This document shows positions 50,073-57,711 of a stretch of 64,000 bases of DNA, piece after piece; positions within the stretch are counted from its first letter, which is position 1, and the number at the start of each line of letters is the position of its first letter. The notes under the pieces were generated by a model. It ran no database searches, had not been told where the DNA came from, and saw nothing but the letters and a program-made list of their open reading frames with translations. Both the position numbers and the translations under genes were made by a program. The DNA is from Rhodococcus marinonascens NBRC 14363. GTDB lineage: Bacteria > Actinomycetota > Actinomycetes > Mycobacteriales > Mycobacteriaceae. The stretch is from assembly GCF_001894885.1 (NCBI RefSeq), contig NZ_BCXB01000013.1, positions 89,596 through 153,595 on the forward strand, given 5' to 3'.

Positions 50073-50101
50073 TTGCCTATCTGTCGCTGTACGGATATAT
50101 T
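50073..50101 (+). promoter_or_regulatory. Promoter of the plus-strand repressor (leaderless)
   Basis: TTGCCT, 17-nt spacer, TATATT. The ATG at 50108 lies 6 nt after the -10 box, so the transcript should start on or next to the start codon. No Shine-Dalgarno is present, which agrees. Confidence 0.6.
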
Positions 50102-50107
50102 TGCCGC

Positions 50108-50365
50108 ATGGGACGCAGAGCTGAAGGGACGCCGGGTCGACTCTCGCTGGCCGTTGCCGCAGAGATCCGGGCCGAGCTGGCGCGTCAAGGATTGCCCTTG
50201 TCGGCGCTCGACGACGTCATTGGTAGCCACACATACACCTATGAGCGCCTACGCGGGAAGCGCAGTCTGAACCTCGACGAGGTTGAGATGCTGTGCGATC
50301 GGCTAGGAACCTCGTCGTCGCGACTGTTCGCCGCCGCACGTGAAGCCGCTGCGCTCAGTCGATGA
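50108..50365 (+). CDS. XRE-type HTH repressor candidate
   Basis: 85 aa from ATG 50108. Single HTH domain (LSLAVAAEIRAELARQGLPL, then YTYERLRGKRSLNLDEVEML). Divergent from the Cro-like gene and expressed from a strong leaderless promoter, so probably the immunity repressor, although it is small for one. Confidence 0.7.
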   Translation: MGRRAEGTPGRLSLAVAAEIRAELARQGLPLSALDDVIGSHTYTYERLRGKRSLNLDEVEMLCDRLGTSSSRLFAAAREAAALSR

Positions 50366-50716
50366 GTAGGCCCCGATGCGGACCAAAGGTCCGCGAGACA
50401 GGAAACGAGCAAACCGACCATCTAGCGTGGTATTGCGGTTTCGCCATGGATATTCGCTACTATCAGACATGCAAATCCCTTATGGGTGGTCGAGGTCCCC
50501 GAAAGGGGACTTCTTGCCGATCCCCCGGCTGCGGTGCTACTGGCAAGTGAGAGCCGTAACCGGGGGTTTGTACTGAGTCAGCCGAAGCGTGCCGGAATAA
50601 TCCCCCTCTGGATCGATTGCGTGATGTCAGGTTACGCGACGTCCTAAGAAAATCAAGGATATTCTTCAAGAAGCCTGTCGGGTCCGAGAGATGCAGAAGG
50701 TAGGAGAAGCGATCAC
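50366..50716 (+). other. Gap with two hairpins, possible small RNA or attenuator
   Basis: 351 bp without a gene. GTCCCC-GAAA-GGGGAC at 50495-50510 followed by TTCTT looks like a terminator for the repressor gene. A larger hairpin follows: CCCCCGG (50522-50528) with CCGGGGG (50560-50566). The last 100 bp should hold the promoter of the regulator at 50717 (GGAG at its ribosome site). Confidence 0.4.
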
Positions 50717-51079
50717 ATGGTGCATTTTTCTGAGAAGTTGCACTACCTCTTCGCGAACGTACATCCGAAGGATCGTGGTCCGTTCACCGCAGCCGAGGTC
50801 GTAAGAGCGATTCAGCGCGATGGGGGAACTCTTAGTGATGGCTACCTCTCGCAGCTTCTCAACGGCAAGACCGCATCCCCTGGGCTAGAGCAGCTCATGG
50901 CCCTCGCCAAGTTCTTTCGCGTGCCGCTGGACTACTTCGCCGACGATGACACCTATCAGGATTATCAGCAATACATTTCGTGGCTTCGGAGCCTGCGTGA
51001 GTCCGAGATACCAACCCGGGCACGGTCCTACAACCCATTCGCGGTCGAGGAACCACCCAGAAAGAAGAGGGGTCGATGA
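50717..51079 (+). CDS. EspR-like XRE regulator
   Basis: 120 aa. Fold and wording match the EspR class: LHYLFANVHPKDRGPFTAAE, GGTLSDGYLSQLLNGKT, ALAKFFRVPLDYFADDD. EspR-type proteins are actinobacterial nucleoid-like regulators. It converges on the PAP2-like gene with 2 nt between stops and may control the adjacent ImmA/MAB_1171c/PAP2 operon. Confidence 0.8.
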   Translation: MVHFSEKLHYLFANVHPKDRGPFTAAEVVRAIQRDGGTLSDGYLSQLLNGKTASPGLEQLMALAKFFRVPLDYFADDDTYQDYQQYISWLRSLRESEIPTRARSYNPFAVEEPPRKKRGR

Positions 51080-51081
51080 TC

Positions 51082-51684
51082 CTAATAGAGTGCGGTCACC
51101 ACTGCGTACGTGATCGGCGCCACGACCAGGCCCGTGCCTGTCCCGATCAATATCTGTGTCAGCGTGTGATCGCGTAAATGTAGTCGCGCCCAGCCGATCA
51201 CCGGGGTCAACGCCAACAGCAGCCACCACCAGGGCGAGATGGCCAGACCGATTATTGCGACCGATCCGGACCAAACAGCGGTGTGCACCGAGGCCTTGAT
51301 GTGAACGATCGAGGTCCACACCCCGATCGCCAGCAAAGTGGCCAGGCCCGCGACCGTTAGCCCGACGGTTTGCTGTGGAGCACCGAACACGAGCTGAAGT
51401 ACCAGTGCGGCTGCCACGAGAGCCAAAATCGCGGCAAGGACGCGATGCCTTTGGTCGTGCTGGGTGACGTGATGATCGCCGACGCGATCGCGTCTCATCT
51501 CCCACAGGATCATCAGCATCGGCAAGACACCAGAGAACAACGCCACCACCGCACCCCACCGCCAGCTTCCGGCGTACGCGCCGACGAGAAGCGGCGCTGC
51601 AATGTTAACCGTCCATGGGGCGGCAATCTCGGTCACAAACCGAGCCGCGAAATCGGCTTTCCTGGCTTTCACTGAGCTGGTCAC
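51082..51684 (-). CDS. PAP2-superfamily-like membrane phosphatase (divergent)
   Basis: 200 aa from GTG 51684 (GTGA overlap with upstream stop). Six hydrophobic segments. The phosphatase signature is partly kept: HIKASVHTAVWSG (motif 2 region) and GWARLHLRDHTLTQI (motif 3, Arg and His present, last Asp replaced by Gln as in many actinobacterial PAP2 relatives). Possible substrates are lipid phosphates. Third gene of the operon. Confidence 0.6.
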   Translation of the reverse strand: MTSSVKARKADFAARFVTEIAAPWTVNIAAPLLVGAYAGSWRWGAVVALFSGVLPMLMILWEMRRDRVGDHHVTQHDQRHRVLAAILALVAAALVLQLVFGAPQQTVGLTVAGLATLLAIGVWTSIVHIKASVHTAVWSGSVAIIGLAISPWWWLLLALTPVIGWARLHLRDHTLTQILIGTGTGLVVAPITYAVVTALY

Positions 51685-52760
51685 TGGCGCATTCTTGCGT
51701 ATTCGCGACCGATCTGTCGAACCCACTGCGTATCGGTGACTTGATCCGGCGGCTGGAGGGAGTTGATGCCGAGGCTGGCGGTGTGACCGGTTGCAATCCA
51801 GGTCGCGACCGACTCGGCGGAGTGATCCGTCGTCGACACGATGGGCAGGCGCTCGGATTGTGCTTGCATCGCCAGCGCGTCGAGCACCTCAATTGCCCGA
51901 TCAGACAGACGAACCCCACGAGACACGCCCTTGATCGAGGGTCTACGCACACCTGGCCAGCGCCTCACAAGATCGACGTGAAGGTGGTGAAACTGGCGGC
52001 GGTGACGGATGTGAACTACTGATCTTTCGACAGCCGACCATTGCAACCCGACCACTGTCAATAAGATCGCTATGATGACGAGCTTGGTGGACTGCTCGAA
52101 CACCACCGGAGTCGGCTCAACCCACCCCACCCGCGCGAGCACGAAGTAGAGGCCACGAATCCACGCGTAGAGAGCAATCATCGCCACTCCGGCCGAAAGG
52201 ATCAGTAGGCCACGCCCTGCCGATGACCGTGGTTCCGTCTGGCGAATCACCGCGTAGAAAATCGCGGTGCACAACACCGCCGCGGTGATCAGCACCAACG
52301 CCGCCGCCGCCGCATAGCCAGGGCGATGCCCATACAGTACGTCGAACTCGAAGCCGCTGGATGCTTGCGGGACTTCCTTTGTCGAGAAGAACATCACAGC
52401 TGTAGCAACAGTGACGGCCATTACGGCACCGAGGGTGCCCTTGACCCAAAGGCGCCGCCGACTGGGGGAGTCCGCGTCATCGTCCATCATCGCCACCAGA
52501 ATCAGGGACACACCCCAAATTATGACCATGAATATGAGATGTTTGACCCCCGAGGCGGCGTTGTTGTAGCCGAGGAGTTTGCTCAAACCTCGACTCACGT
52601 CCGGAATATCCACGACTGCCATATTGACGGTGATGTGCGCAGCCATGCCCGCGAACACGAGGGCTGCTCCGGTCAGCATCAACGACCTGGACCTCCACCA
52701 TCGTATCGCCACCGTAGCCGCAGAAAACCACAGCAGCACCGGCAGGATGATCGTCACCAT
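51681..52760 (-). CDS. MAB_1171c-like (DUF6545) integral membrane protein
   Basis: 359 aa. N-terminal seven hydrophobic helices (about 1-235) and a cytoplasmic C-terminal DUF6545-type region (RAIEVLDALAMQAQSERLPI, ATWIATGHTASLG). Annotated in relatives as a putative transporter, without experimental support. It overlaps the ImmA-like gene by 7 nt and the PAP2-like gene by 4 nt, so the three are translated as a set. Confidence 0.72.
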   Translation of the reverse strand: MVTIILPVLLWFSAATVAIRWWRSRSLMLTGAALVFAGMAAHITVNMAVVDIPDVSRGLSKLLGYNNAASGVKHLIFMVIIWGVSLILVAMMDDDADSPSRRRLWVKGTLGAVMAVTVATAVMFFSTKEVPQASSGFEFDVLYGHRPGYAAAAALVLITAAVLCTAIFYAVIRQTEPRSSAGRGLLILSAGVAMIALYAWIRGLYFVLARVGWVEPTPVVFEQSTKLVIIAILLTVVGLQWSAVERSVVHIRHRRQFHHLHVDLVRRWPGVRRPSIKGVSRGVRLSDRAIEVLDALAMQAQSERLPIVSTTDHSAESVATWIATGHTASLGINSLQPPDQVTDTQWVRQIGREYARMRQ

Positions 52761-53281
52761 GATCGACCCACCACCTGATTCAATCTGGCGCGGGCAATCG
52801 ATGCCCGCCCCTGGCGGACTTTGCGGAGGCGAAACATCAGCTCGGAAGCGAACGCTTCAGCCTCACCTTCCGCCGCGTCGTGGTTCTGGCCACACTCGCG
52901 GCGCAACATGAAACTGGCAAGTGGGTCTGCAGGTTCGCCGACCATCATCGGTTGGTGTCCGAAGATGATGTGTCCGTACTCGTGGCCGATCGTTCGAGGG
53001 CGGGTGAGACACCATGGAGCGAAAGCGATCTCATCAAATGTGGCATGCTGACGCCAGACTCCGAAAACCCCCGCCCCCAGTGACGAGTCCTCGACGATGT
53101 CCACTCGGCGTCTTCTCTGCCTCGTCAGCGTCGCAGCTAGACCGTCGATAGAGGCCAATTCTGCTGGCGATGCAGCTGCCACTAGATCGTCGACCGCTAG
53201 ACGAATCTTACGGTGAGCTTGATTCAAAACTTCCCAACTTTCACGGGTTGACGATGATACTGCCGATCGATATGGCCTCAA
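52754..53281 (-). CDS. ImmA/IrrE-like (ParH-type) metallopeptidase
   Basis: 175 aa, start TTG 53281 close behind a promoter (a later start is possible). Zinc protease motif HEYGH (His100, Glu101, His104) with the downstream Glu in GEAEAFASEL as third ligand. ImmA enzymes cleave phage or ICE repressors on DNA damage; here the gene leads a membrane-protein operon next to an EspR-like regulator, which could be its substrate. Inference. Confidence 0.75.
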   Translation of the reverse strand: MRPYRSAVSSSTRESWEVLNQAHRKIRLAVDDLVAAASPAELASIDGLAATLTRQRRRRVDIVEDSSLGAGVFGVWRQHATFDEIAFAPWCLTRPRTIGHEYGHIIFGHQPMMVGEPADPLASFMLRRECGQNHDAAEGEAEAFASELMFRLRKVRQGRASIARARLNQVVGRSW

Positions 53282-53297
53282 CCTGCGAGATTCGCCG

Positions 53298-53328
53298 ACT
53301 GTATGACGTCAAGTCGTTTAATAGTCAA
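53298..53328 (-). promoter_or_regulatory. Promoter of the ImmA-like operon
   Basis: On the minus strand TTGACT (53328-53323), a 19-nt spacer and TACAGT (53303-53298). Predicted start is about 10 nt before the TTG, giving a very short leader. Confidence 0.5.
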
Positions 53329-53366
53329 CATGCCCATGGCTAGCGCACACTACCCTGACAGCAAAA

Positions 53367-53392
53367 CCCCCGCACCATGTCCGGCGCGGGGG
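53367..53392. terminator. Hairpin upstream of integrase
   Basis: CCCCCGC (53367-53373) / GCGGGGG (53386-53392) preceded by AAAA. It separates the integrase from leftward genes. Confidence 0.55.
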
Positions 53393-53427
53393 TCGAGGAA
53401 TCTGGGGATTCGAGAGGAAGTCCACCC

Positions 53428-54618
53428 GTGGCGCAGATCGTCGATCAGTGGACCGTGGCCAACCTGGACGGCGGCAAACGACTTCGCGGGGATCGCTGGG
53501 GCAAAGGCAAGCGGTGGCTCGTCCGATGGGATGAGAGCGGCCGGCGCGTATCCAAGGCATTCGAGAACAAAGAGGTCGCGGTGGCCTTTATGGGCCGCAC
53601 GAGCACCGAGCAGGCTGATGGCACCTACATCACCAAGGACAAACGGGATGTCACCCTGAGTGACGTTTGGCCGCTGTGGTGGTCCGGCAAGGCTGGCAAG
53701 TCCAAGTCGACACGTGACGGCTACCAGGCGGCATGGAAGCACATCGAGCCGAAATGGGGCAGTGTTGCCTGCCAGGAGATTTCCCGGGCCGCTGTCGCTG
53801 CATGGCTCCCGACACTGACGGGTCGGCTACGTGGCGACGACGGAGAGCGGCTGCCGCTGAGTGAGTCCTCCACACAGAAGGTCATCATCACACTGAATGG
53901 GCTCCTCGAGATGGCTGTCGAGGAGCGGATTGTGCTGTCGAATCCGATCAGAACCAAGGACGCGCCGCGGCAGAAGTCGAGCCAGCGTCGATACCTATCC
54001 GTCGCGGAGGTCGACCGACTGTCCGCAGTTATGCCGTCCGGCATCACTCGACTGATCGTGAACGTCTTGATCCGCACCGGCATTCGTCCGGGCGAGGCGT
54101 TTGGCCTCCAGGTCGGCGATCTCGATGCGTCGCGGGGCCGACTGCGAATCTCGCGGGATGTGGATGCAAAGGGCGCGGCCGATGACACCAAGACCGGCAA
54201 ACACCGGGACGTGCCTGTCGGCGGCGAGCTCCTGCTCGATCTCGAAGACGCCGCAGAGGGTCGAGGACGCGAGGAGTGGCTGCTGGCCGACTCGAGGGGT
54301 GGCTGGACTCGAAACCGTTGGCGCACGGTCTGGAAGACCGCGACCGAAGGCGCCGGCCTCGACGATCTCGACACGTACGAGCTTCGCCACACTGCGGCGT
54401 CGTTGGCGATTCACTCGGGCGCGAACGTCAAGACCGTGCAGCGGATGCTCGGGCACTCGTCGGCGGCGATGACTCTCGACATCTACGGGCACCTCTGGGA
54501 TGAGGAGCTGGACGCACTACCGAAGGCGATGGACGAGCACATGCGCGCCGAGCGGAAGCGTTTCACGGAACGACGAGAAAGAGCCGTCAGACAGCAGGGA
54601 GACAGCAAGATCATCTAA
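53428..54618 (+). CDS. int: Tyrosine integrase of the prophage
   Basis: 396 aa from GTG 53428 (AGAGGAAG 6 nt upstream; the longer frame starts at 53377). N-terminal arm-binding and core-binding domains, then the catalytic set: Arg220 in RTGIRPGEA, Arg320-His321 in YELRHTAAS, His343 in MLGHSS and Tyr353 in DIYGH. It ends 30 nt before attR, as for tRNA-targeting integrases, and catalyses integration and excision at tRNA-Arg. Confidence 0.92.
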   Translation: MAQIVDQWTVANLDGGKRLRGDRWGKGKRWLVRWDESGRRVSKAFENKEVAVAFMGRTSTEQADGTYITKDKRDVTLSDVWPLWWSGKAGKSKSTRDGYQAAWKHIEPKWGSVACQEISRAAVAAWLPTLTGRLRGDDGERLPLSESSTQKVIITLNGLLEMAVEERIVLSNPIRTKDAPRQKSSQRRYLSVAEVDRLSAVMPSGITRLIVNVLIRTGIRPGEAFGLQVGDLDASRGRLRISRDVDAKGAADDTKTGKHRDVPVGGELLLDLEDAAEGRGREEWLLADSRGGWTRNRWRTVWKTATEGAGLDDLDTYELRHTAASLAIHSGANVKTVQRMLGHSSAAMTLDIYGHLWDEELDALPKAMDEHMRAERKRFTERRERAVRQQGDSKII

Positions 54619-54647
54619 CTTGCAGGCCAGAGGCGTATTTCTCTTAT

Positions 54648-54691
54648 CTACGGATCAAGAGGTTAGGGGTTCGAATCCCTTCGGGCGCACA
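54648..54691 (+). repeat. attR core of the prophage
   Basis: Identical over 44 bp to 5539-5582. No third copy of this sequence is visible to the right within the window. Confidence 0.95.
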
Positions 54692-54694
54692 ACG

Positions 54695-54734
54695 GAAAGC
54701 CCCTTACCAGCAGCAATGCGGGTGAGGGGCTTTC
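54695..54734. terminator. Terminator between attR and the satellite integrase
   Basis: GAAAGCCCCTTACC pairs with GGTGAGGGGCTTTC (one G-T pair), followed by TCGT. Probably the original terminator downstream of tRNA-Arg. Confidence 0.7.
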
Positions 54735-54766
54735 TCGTAGTTGGGCGAGATTGTTCGGCTCAACAT

Positions 54767-55978
54767 TTACTCAATAGATTGCGTGACGGCGGGGCCGAAG
54801 GTGTTGAGTACGGAGGTCATGTCTGGGACGTTTGTCACGCGTTCGATGTAGTGAGCTTCCGTGACCCGAGTGTTCGCATGGCCGAGCTGGGCCTGTGCGC
54901 CCTCGACGCCGTACTGCTGTTTCACCAAGGTTGCGACGGTGCGCCTGAACGAGTGAGGCTTCACCCAGTCGTATTCCTGGCCTAGCGCTGCCCGCCACGC
55001 TCGCCGCACGTTGGCCGGCGACACCCAGTTTCCCGTCCCGGTGATGAACACTGCTCCCACTGACTCCTCGGGCACTGGCTGGCTCAACCGATGTCGCAAG
55101 GTGTCGGCTGCGAATTGCGGCAGCATCACGGTCAATGGGGGAGCGTCCCCTTTTCGGTACTCCTGGCGCCGCAGCTTCTCGCCCTTGATGCGAGGCACAA
55201 TCAACGTACCTCGAATCGCCACAGTTGCCGGATCTGTAGACAGGTCCACGTCATCCCGGAGTATGGCCAGCACTTCACCGATGCGGCCGCCCGTGGCAAT
55301 GAGTAGATCCATGATGTCCTGTAGGTCCACCCCAGGCTTAGGTCCTGGCCGTGGCCGCACTACGCCATTTGTGTCGAGTTCTTCGTGTCGGCAGTAGTCC
55401 GTAATCTTTTCCCGCACAGCCGCGAATTCGTCGACCGTGATCGCGCGGACGGGCTTCTTTCTGATTTTGGGTCGCGTCGTCTCCCTGGCTGGATTGTGTG
55501 GAATCAGATCGAGTCGGACCGCGGTCGAGAAGATGCCACTGCATACGATCTGCGCGACCCTGGCCCGAGAGGGCGCAGTCTTTGCGGTGGTCCGCAGGAA
55601 TGCGTCAACCGTCCCGGTAGTGACCTCCTCGACTAGCAAGGAACCGAGGGCGGGGTTGCAGACACGCTCCCAGGTGTCAGTGTAGGTGCCCAGTGTTTGA
55701 GGCTCTACCGCGTCGCGCTTCTCGTCCAGCCAATAGGCAGCGAGATCCGTCATTGGAGACCGGGCACTCAACGCAGCTCGGGCACCTGTCGGCGCCACCC
55801 GCTCGGTGAGCTTCTTCTGTACGTTGCGTCTGGCGTCTTCTGCCGATGTGCCGGTGGCCTCAACGAGTCGCAGCTTGCCGTCGCGGTCCCGTATCCGAAC
55901 TTTGGCCACGTCGGTGCCGCTCCGGACAGTGTTCGTGATCTTCCCCCACTCGCCGGGCTTGAGGCGCTGCCTAGTCAT
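54767..55978 (-). CDS. int: Tyrosine integrase of the satellite
   Basis: 403 aa. Catalytic residues: Arg232 in TGGRIGEV, His342 and Arg345 in PHSFRRTV, His367 in LGHANT, Tyr377 in EAHYIER. Distinct in sequence from the prophage integrase. It overlaps the repressor gene by 8 nt, so both are co-expressed. Confidence 0.9.
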   Translation of the reverse strand: MTRQRLKPGEWGKITNTVRSGTDVAKVRIRDRDGKLRLVEATGTSAEDARRNVQKKLTERVAPTGARAALSARSPMTDLAAYWLDEKRDAVEPQTLGTYTDTWERVCNPALGSLLVEEVTTGTVDAFLRTTAKTAPSRARVAQIVCSGIFSTAVRLDLIPHNPARETTRPKIRKKPVRAITVDEFAAVREKITDYCRHEELDTNGVVRPRPGPKPGVDLQDIMDLLIATGGRIGEVLAILRDDVDLSTDPATVAIRGTLIVPRIKGEKLRRQEYRKGDAPPLTVMLPQFAADTLRHRLSQPVPEESVGAVFITGTGNWVSPANVRRAWRAALGQEYDWVKPHSFRRTVATLVKQQYGVEGAQAQLGHANTRVTEAHYIERVTNVPDMTSVLNTFGPAVTQSIE

Positions 55979-56633
55979 CGCCTGAACTCCGCGCCCGGTT
56001 CAAGCGCTCAGAGTTTCGAACGGCAGCTTTCTCGAGCGCAGCACGTCTTCTGCGTTGTTTCTCCTCCGACCGGGGGATCAGCCCAAGCGCCTCCATGTGC
56101 CATTCGAGTTGCTCGCAAGCGCGCGTGTACTGATCCCACCACTGCTGCTGTTGAATTCCGCCCGCAGCTTCGAAGTCTGACGCGTCGAACTGGCTCTTTG
56201 CGTACATCACATGATCTTCCAGTTCGACGAGCCTGAGCGATTTGGCCATCATTGTCTGCCTCACAGAAATATCCGCCCGCTCTTGAGATTCCTCGGATTC
56301 CTGAGTAAGCGCTCGCTCACCGGACGCCCATAGCGCCGCGTCGATTGACCTTTCGACCTTGCCGGGTAGAACCTCAACTTCGCCATTTGGGAGGTCCGGA
56401 AACAGTAGCTGAAGTGGTGAAATATCAAGCGCCGCAGCTATGAGCAGGAGCTCTGTTACGTCGACTCCCGACTTCCTGCCCACTTCGAGATTCGAGATCG
56501 CCGAACGGCTGACGCGGTGGCCTAACTCCTCGGTTCGATCCGAGAGCCACTGCGCAGACCTTCCACCCCTCTCCTCTTTGATCGCCTCCGCGATTCTCCT
56601 GATGGTGCTGCCGACCCAAGTTGTTTGCGTCAT
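55971..56633 (-). CDS. XRE-family repressor of the satellite
   Basis: 220 aa. N-terminal HTH (GHRVSRSAISNLEVGRKSGV) and a long helical C-terminus for oligomerisation. Divergent from the excisionase gene; likely the satellite's master repressor and the expected target of a helper signal. Confidence 0.8.
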   Translation of the reverse strand: MTQTTWVGSTIRRIAEAIKEERGGRSAQWLSDRTEELGHRVSRSAISNLEVGRKSGVDVTELLLIAAALDISPLQLLFPDLPNGEVEVLPGKVERSIDAALWASGERALTQESEESQERADISVRQTMMAKSLRLVELEDHVMYAKSQFDASDFEAAGGIQQQQWWDQYTRACEQLEWHMEALGLIPRSEEKQRRRRAALEKAAVRNSERLNRARSSGDD

Positions 56634-56813
56634 ATCTACGCAGTCTAGTAGAGACTTGCGCGGATTCCAATAGTCCTGTACAGCTTACGTTGATACTGCG
56701 CAACAGTCATAGACATTGCGCGATAGCAACGCAAATCGATATTCGAAAACTCCGCGAGACGGGCAAGAAAGAGGCGCTCAGCAGGGCGTCTGCACCTCAA
56801 CGAATCGAGAAAA
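56634..56813. promoter_or_regulatory. Satellite switch region with repeated TTGCGC sites
   Basis: 180 bp between divergent repressor and excisionase genes. It holds CTTGCGCGG, ACTGCGCAAC, ATTGCGCGAT and CAACGCAAAT, four copies of a TTGCGC/TTGCGT-like core that are candidate repressor operators. Confidence 0.5.
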
Positions 56814-57017
56814 ATGTCTGCACAGCACGCACGACTCCTCACGATCCCTCAGACGATGGAGGCATTGAGCCTCGGTCGGTCCAAGGTGTTCGAACTGATC
56901 GAGTCCGGCGAAATCCGGTCCGTGAAGATCGGTCGTTCCCGGCGCATCCCAATGAGCGCAATCAATGAATACATCGAGCGACTGGAGTCCGAGCAGTGCC
57001 CAAGGGTGAGCGCCTAA
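56814..57017 (+). CDS. Excisionase / HTH_17 protein of the satellite
   Basis: 67 aa with a helix-turn-helix (LTIPQTMEALSLGRSKVFEL) and wing (KIGRSRRIPMSAINEYIERL), typical of Xis proteins. First rightward gene. An excision role is likely; transcriptional control of the operon is an alternative. Confidence 0.8.
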   Translation: MSAQHARLLTIPQTMEALSLGRSKVFELIESGEIRSVKIGRSRRIPMSAINEYIERLESEQCPRVSA

Positions 57018-57042
57018 TGCCGTCTCACGCGCCCACAAAAAC

Positions 57043-57072
57043 GCCCCCGATGCCGGCCAGGGCATCGAGGGC
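57043..57072 (+). terminator. Hairpin after the excisionase gene
   Basis: GCCCCCGATGCC / GGCATCGAGGGC with one mismatch; no T-run. May attenuate transcription into the replication genes. Confidence 0.45.
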
Positions 57073-57114
57073 AATGGAACCAGCCCAACCAGCAATTGAA
57101 GGAACGGATTCCCT

Positions 57115-57711
57115 ATGACTCTACCGAACACCGCACGTCTCGACGACCTTGTCACCTCGACGGTCGCCACCCGCGCCGTCGTCGACATGGGTGTCGACTT
57201 CGAGCACGGCCTGACCGCCGAGCTGGACCTTATCCGTTCGATCGGCCCCGAACCATCACTCGACGTCCTCGTTGCTGGCTCGCTGATGTGGGCTCGTGCC
57301 GAGGATGCCCGCGAGGCCGCACGACTGCTCGACCTCAATGACCTCGACACCCCGGCCGCTCGAACCGTGATGGAGGTGGTGTTGTCCCTGCTGGATGCAC
57401 GCCGCCCCCACTATGGCACCGCAGTCGGCAACGAACTCGCCCGCCGGGGCCTGCACAGCGATTCGGTCAAACGGTTCCTGTTGGACGCGATCACCTGCGG
57501 TGCCGACGCGAACACCCTTGCCCCGCAGTCCTACACCGCCGCGCTCGTCGCGCAGGCGTACCGGGCGCGATTCGAAAGCCTCGGTAAGGCACTCGTCGAA
57601 GCCGCTCAGTCGTTCCCCGAGTCCGATTTGTTGCCCCTGTTGCGTCAGGCGGGCACCGAAGCCGTACACCACGCCAGACGGCTCGCCGAACTGAGAGGAG
57701 AAGCCGCGTGA
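57115..57711 (+). CDS. DnaB N-terminal-domain-like protein
   Basis: 198 aa from ATG 57115 (GAAGGAAC upstream). Residues about 40-150 resemble the helical N-terminal domain of DnaB helicase (SLDVLVAGSLMWARAEDARE, GNELARRGLHSDSVKRFLLD). The helicase motor is supplied by the next gene, which overlaps by 4 nt. Likely a replication subunit. Confidence 0.65.
   Translation: MTLPNTARLDDLVTSTVATRAVVDMGVDFEHGLTAELDLIRSIGPEPSLDVLVAGSLMWARAEDAREAARLLDLNDLDTPAARTVMEVVLSLLDARRPHYGTAVGNELARRGLHSDSVKRFLLDAITCGADANTLAPQSYTAALVAQAYRARFESLGKALVEAAQSFPESDLLPLLRQAGTEAVHHARRLAELRGEAA

Larger units (their letters stand above)
5539..54691. mobile_element. Complete-looking siphovirus prophage at tRNA-Arg
   Basis: About 49.1 kb between 44-bp att repeats. 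It holds the integrase, immunity region, early genes, terminases, portal, MuF, scaffold, capsid, connectors, major tail protein, frameshifted chaperones, tape measure, minor tail proteins, holin-like proteins, endolysin and a LysB-like gene. Nearly all structural and early genes read leftward. TerL is in two frames, so whether it can be induced to give particles is open. Confidence 0.93.
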
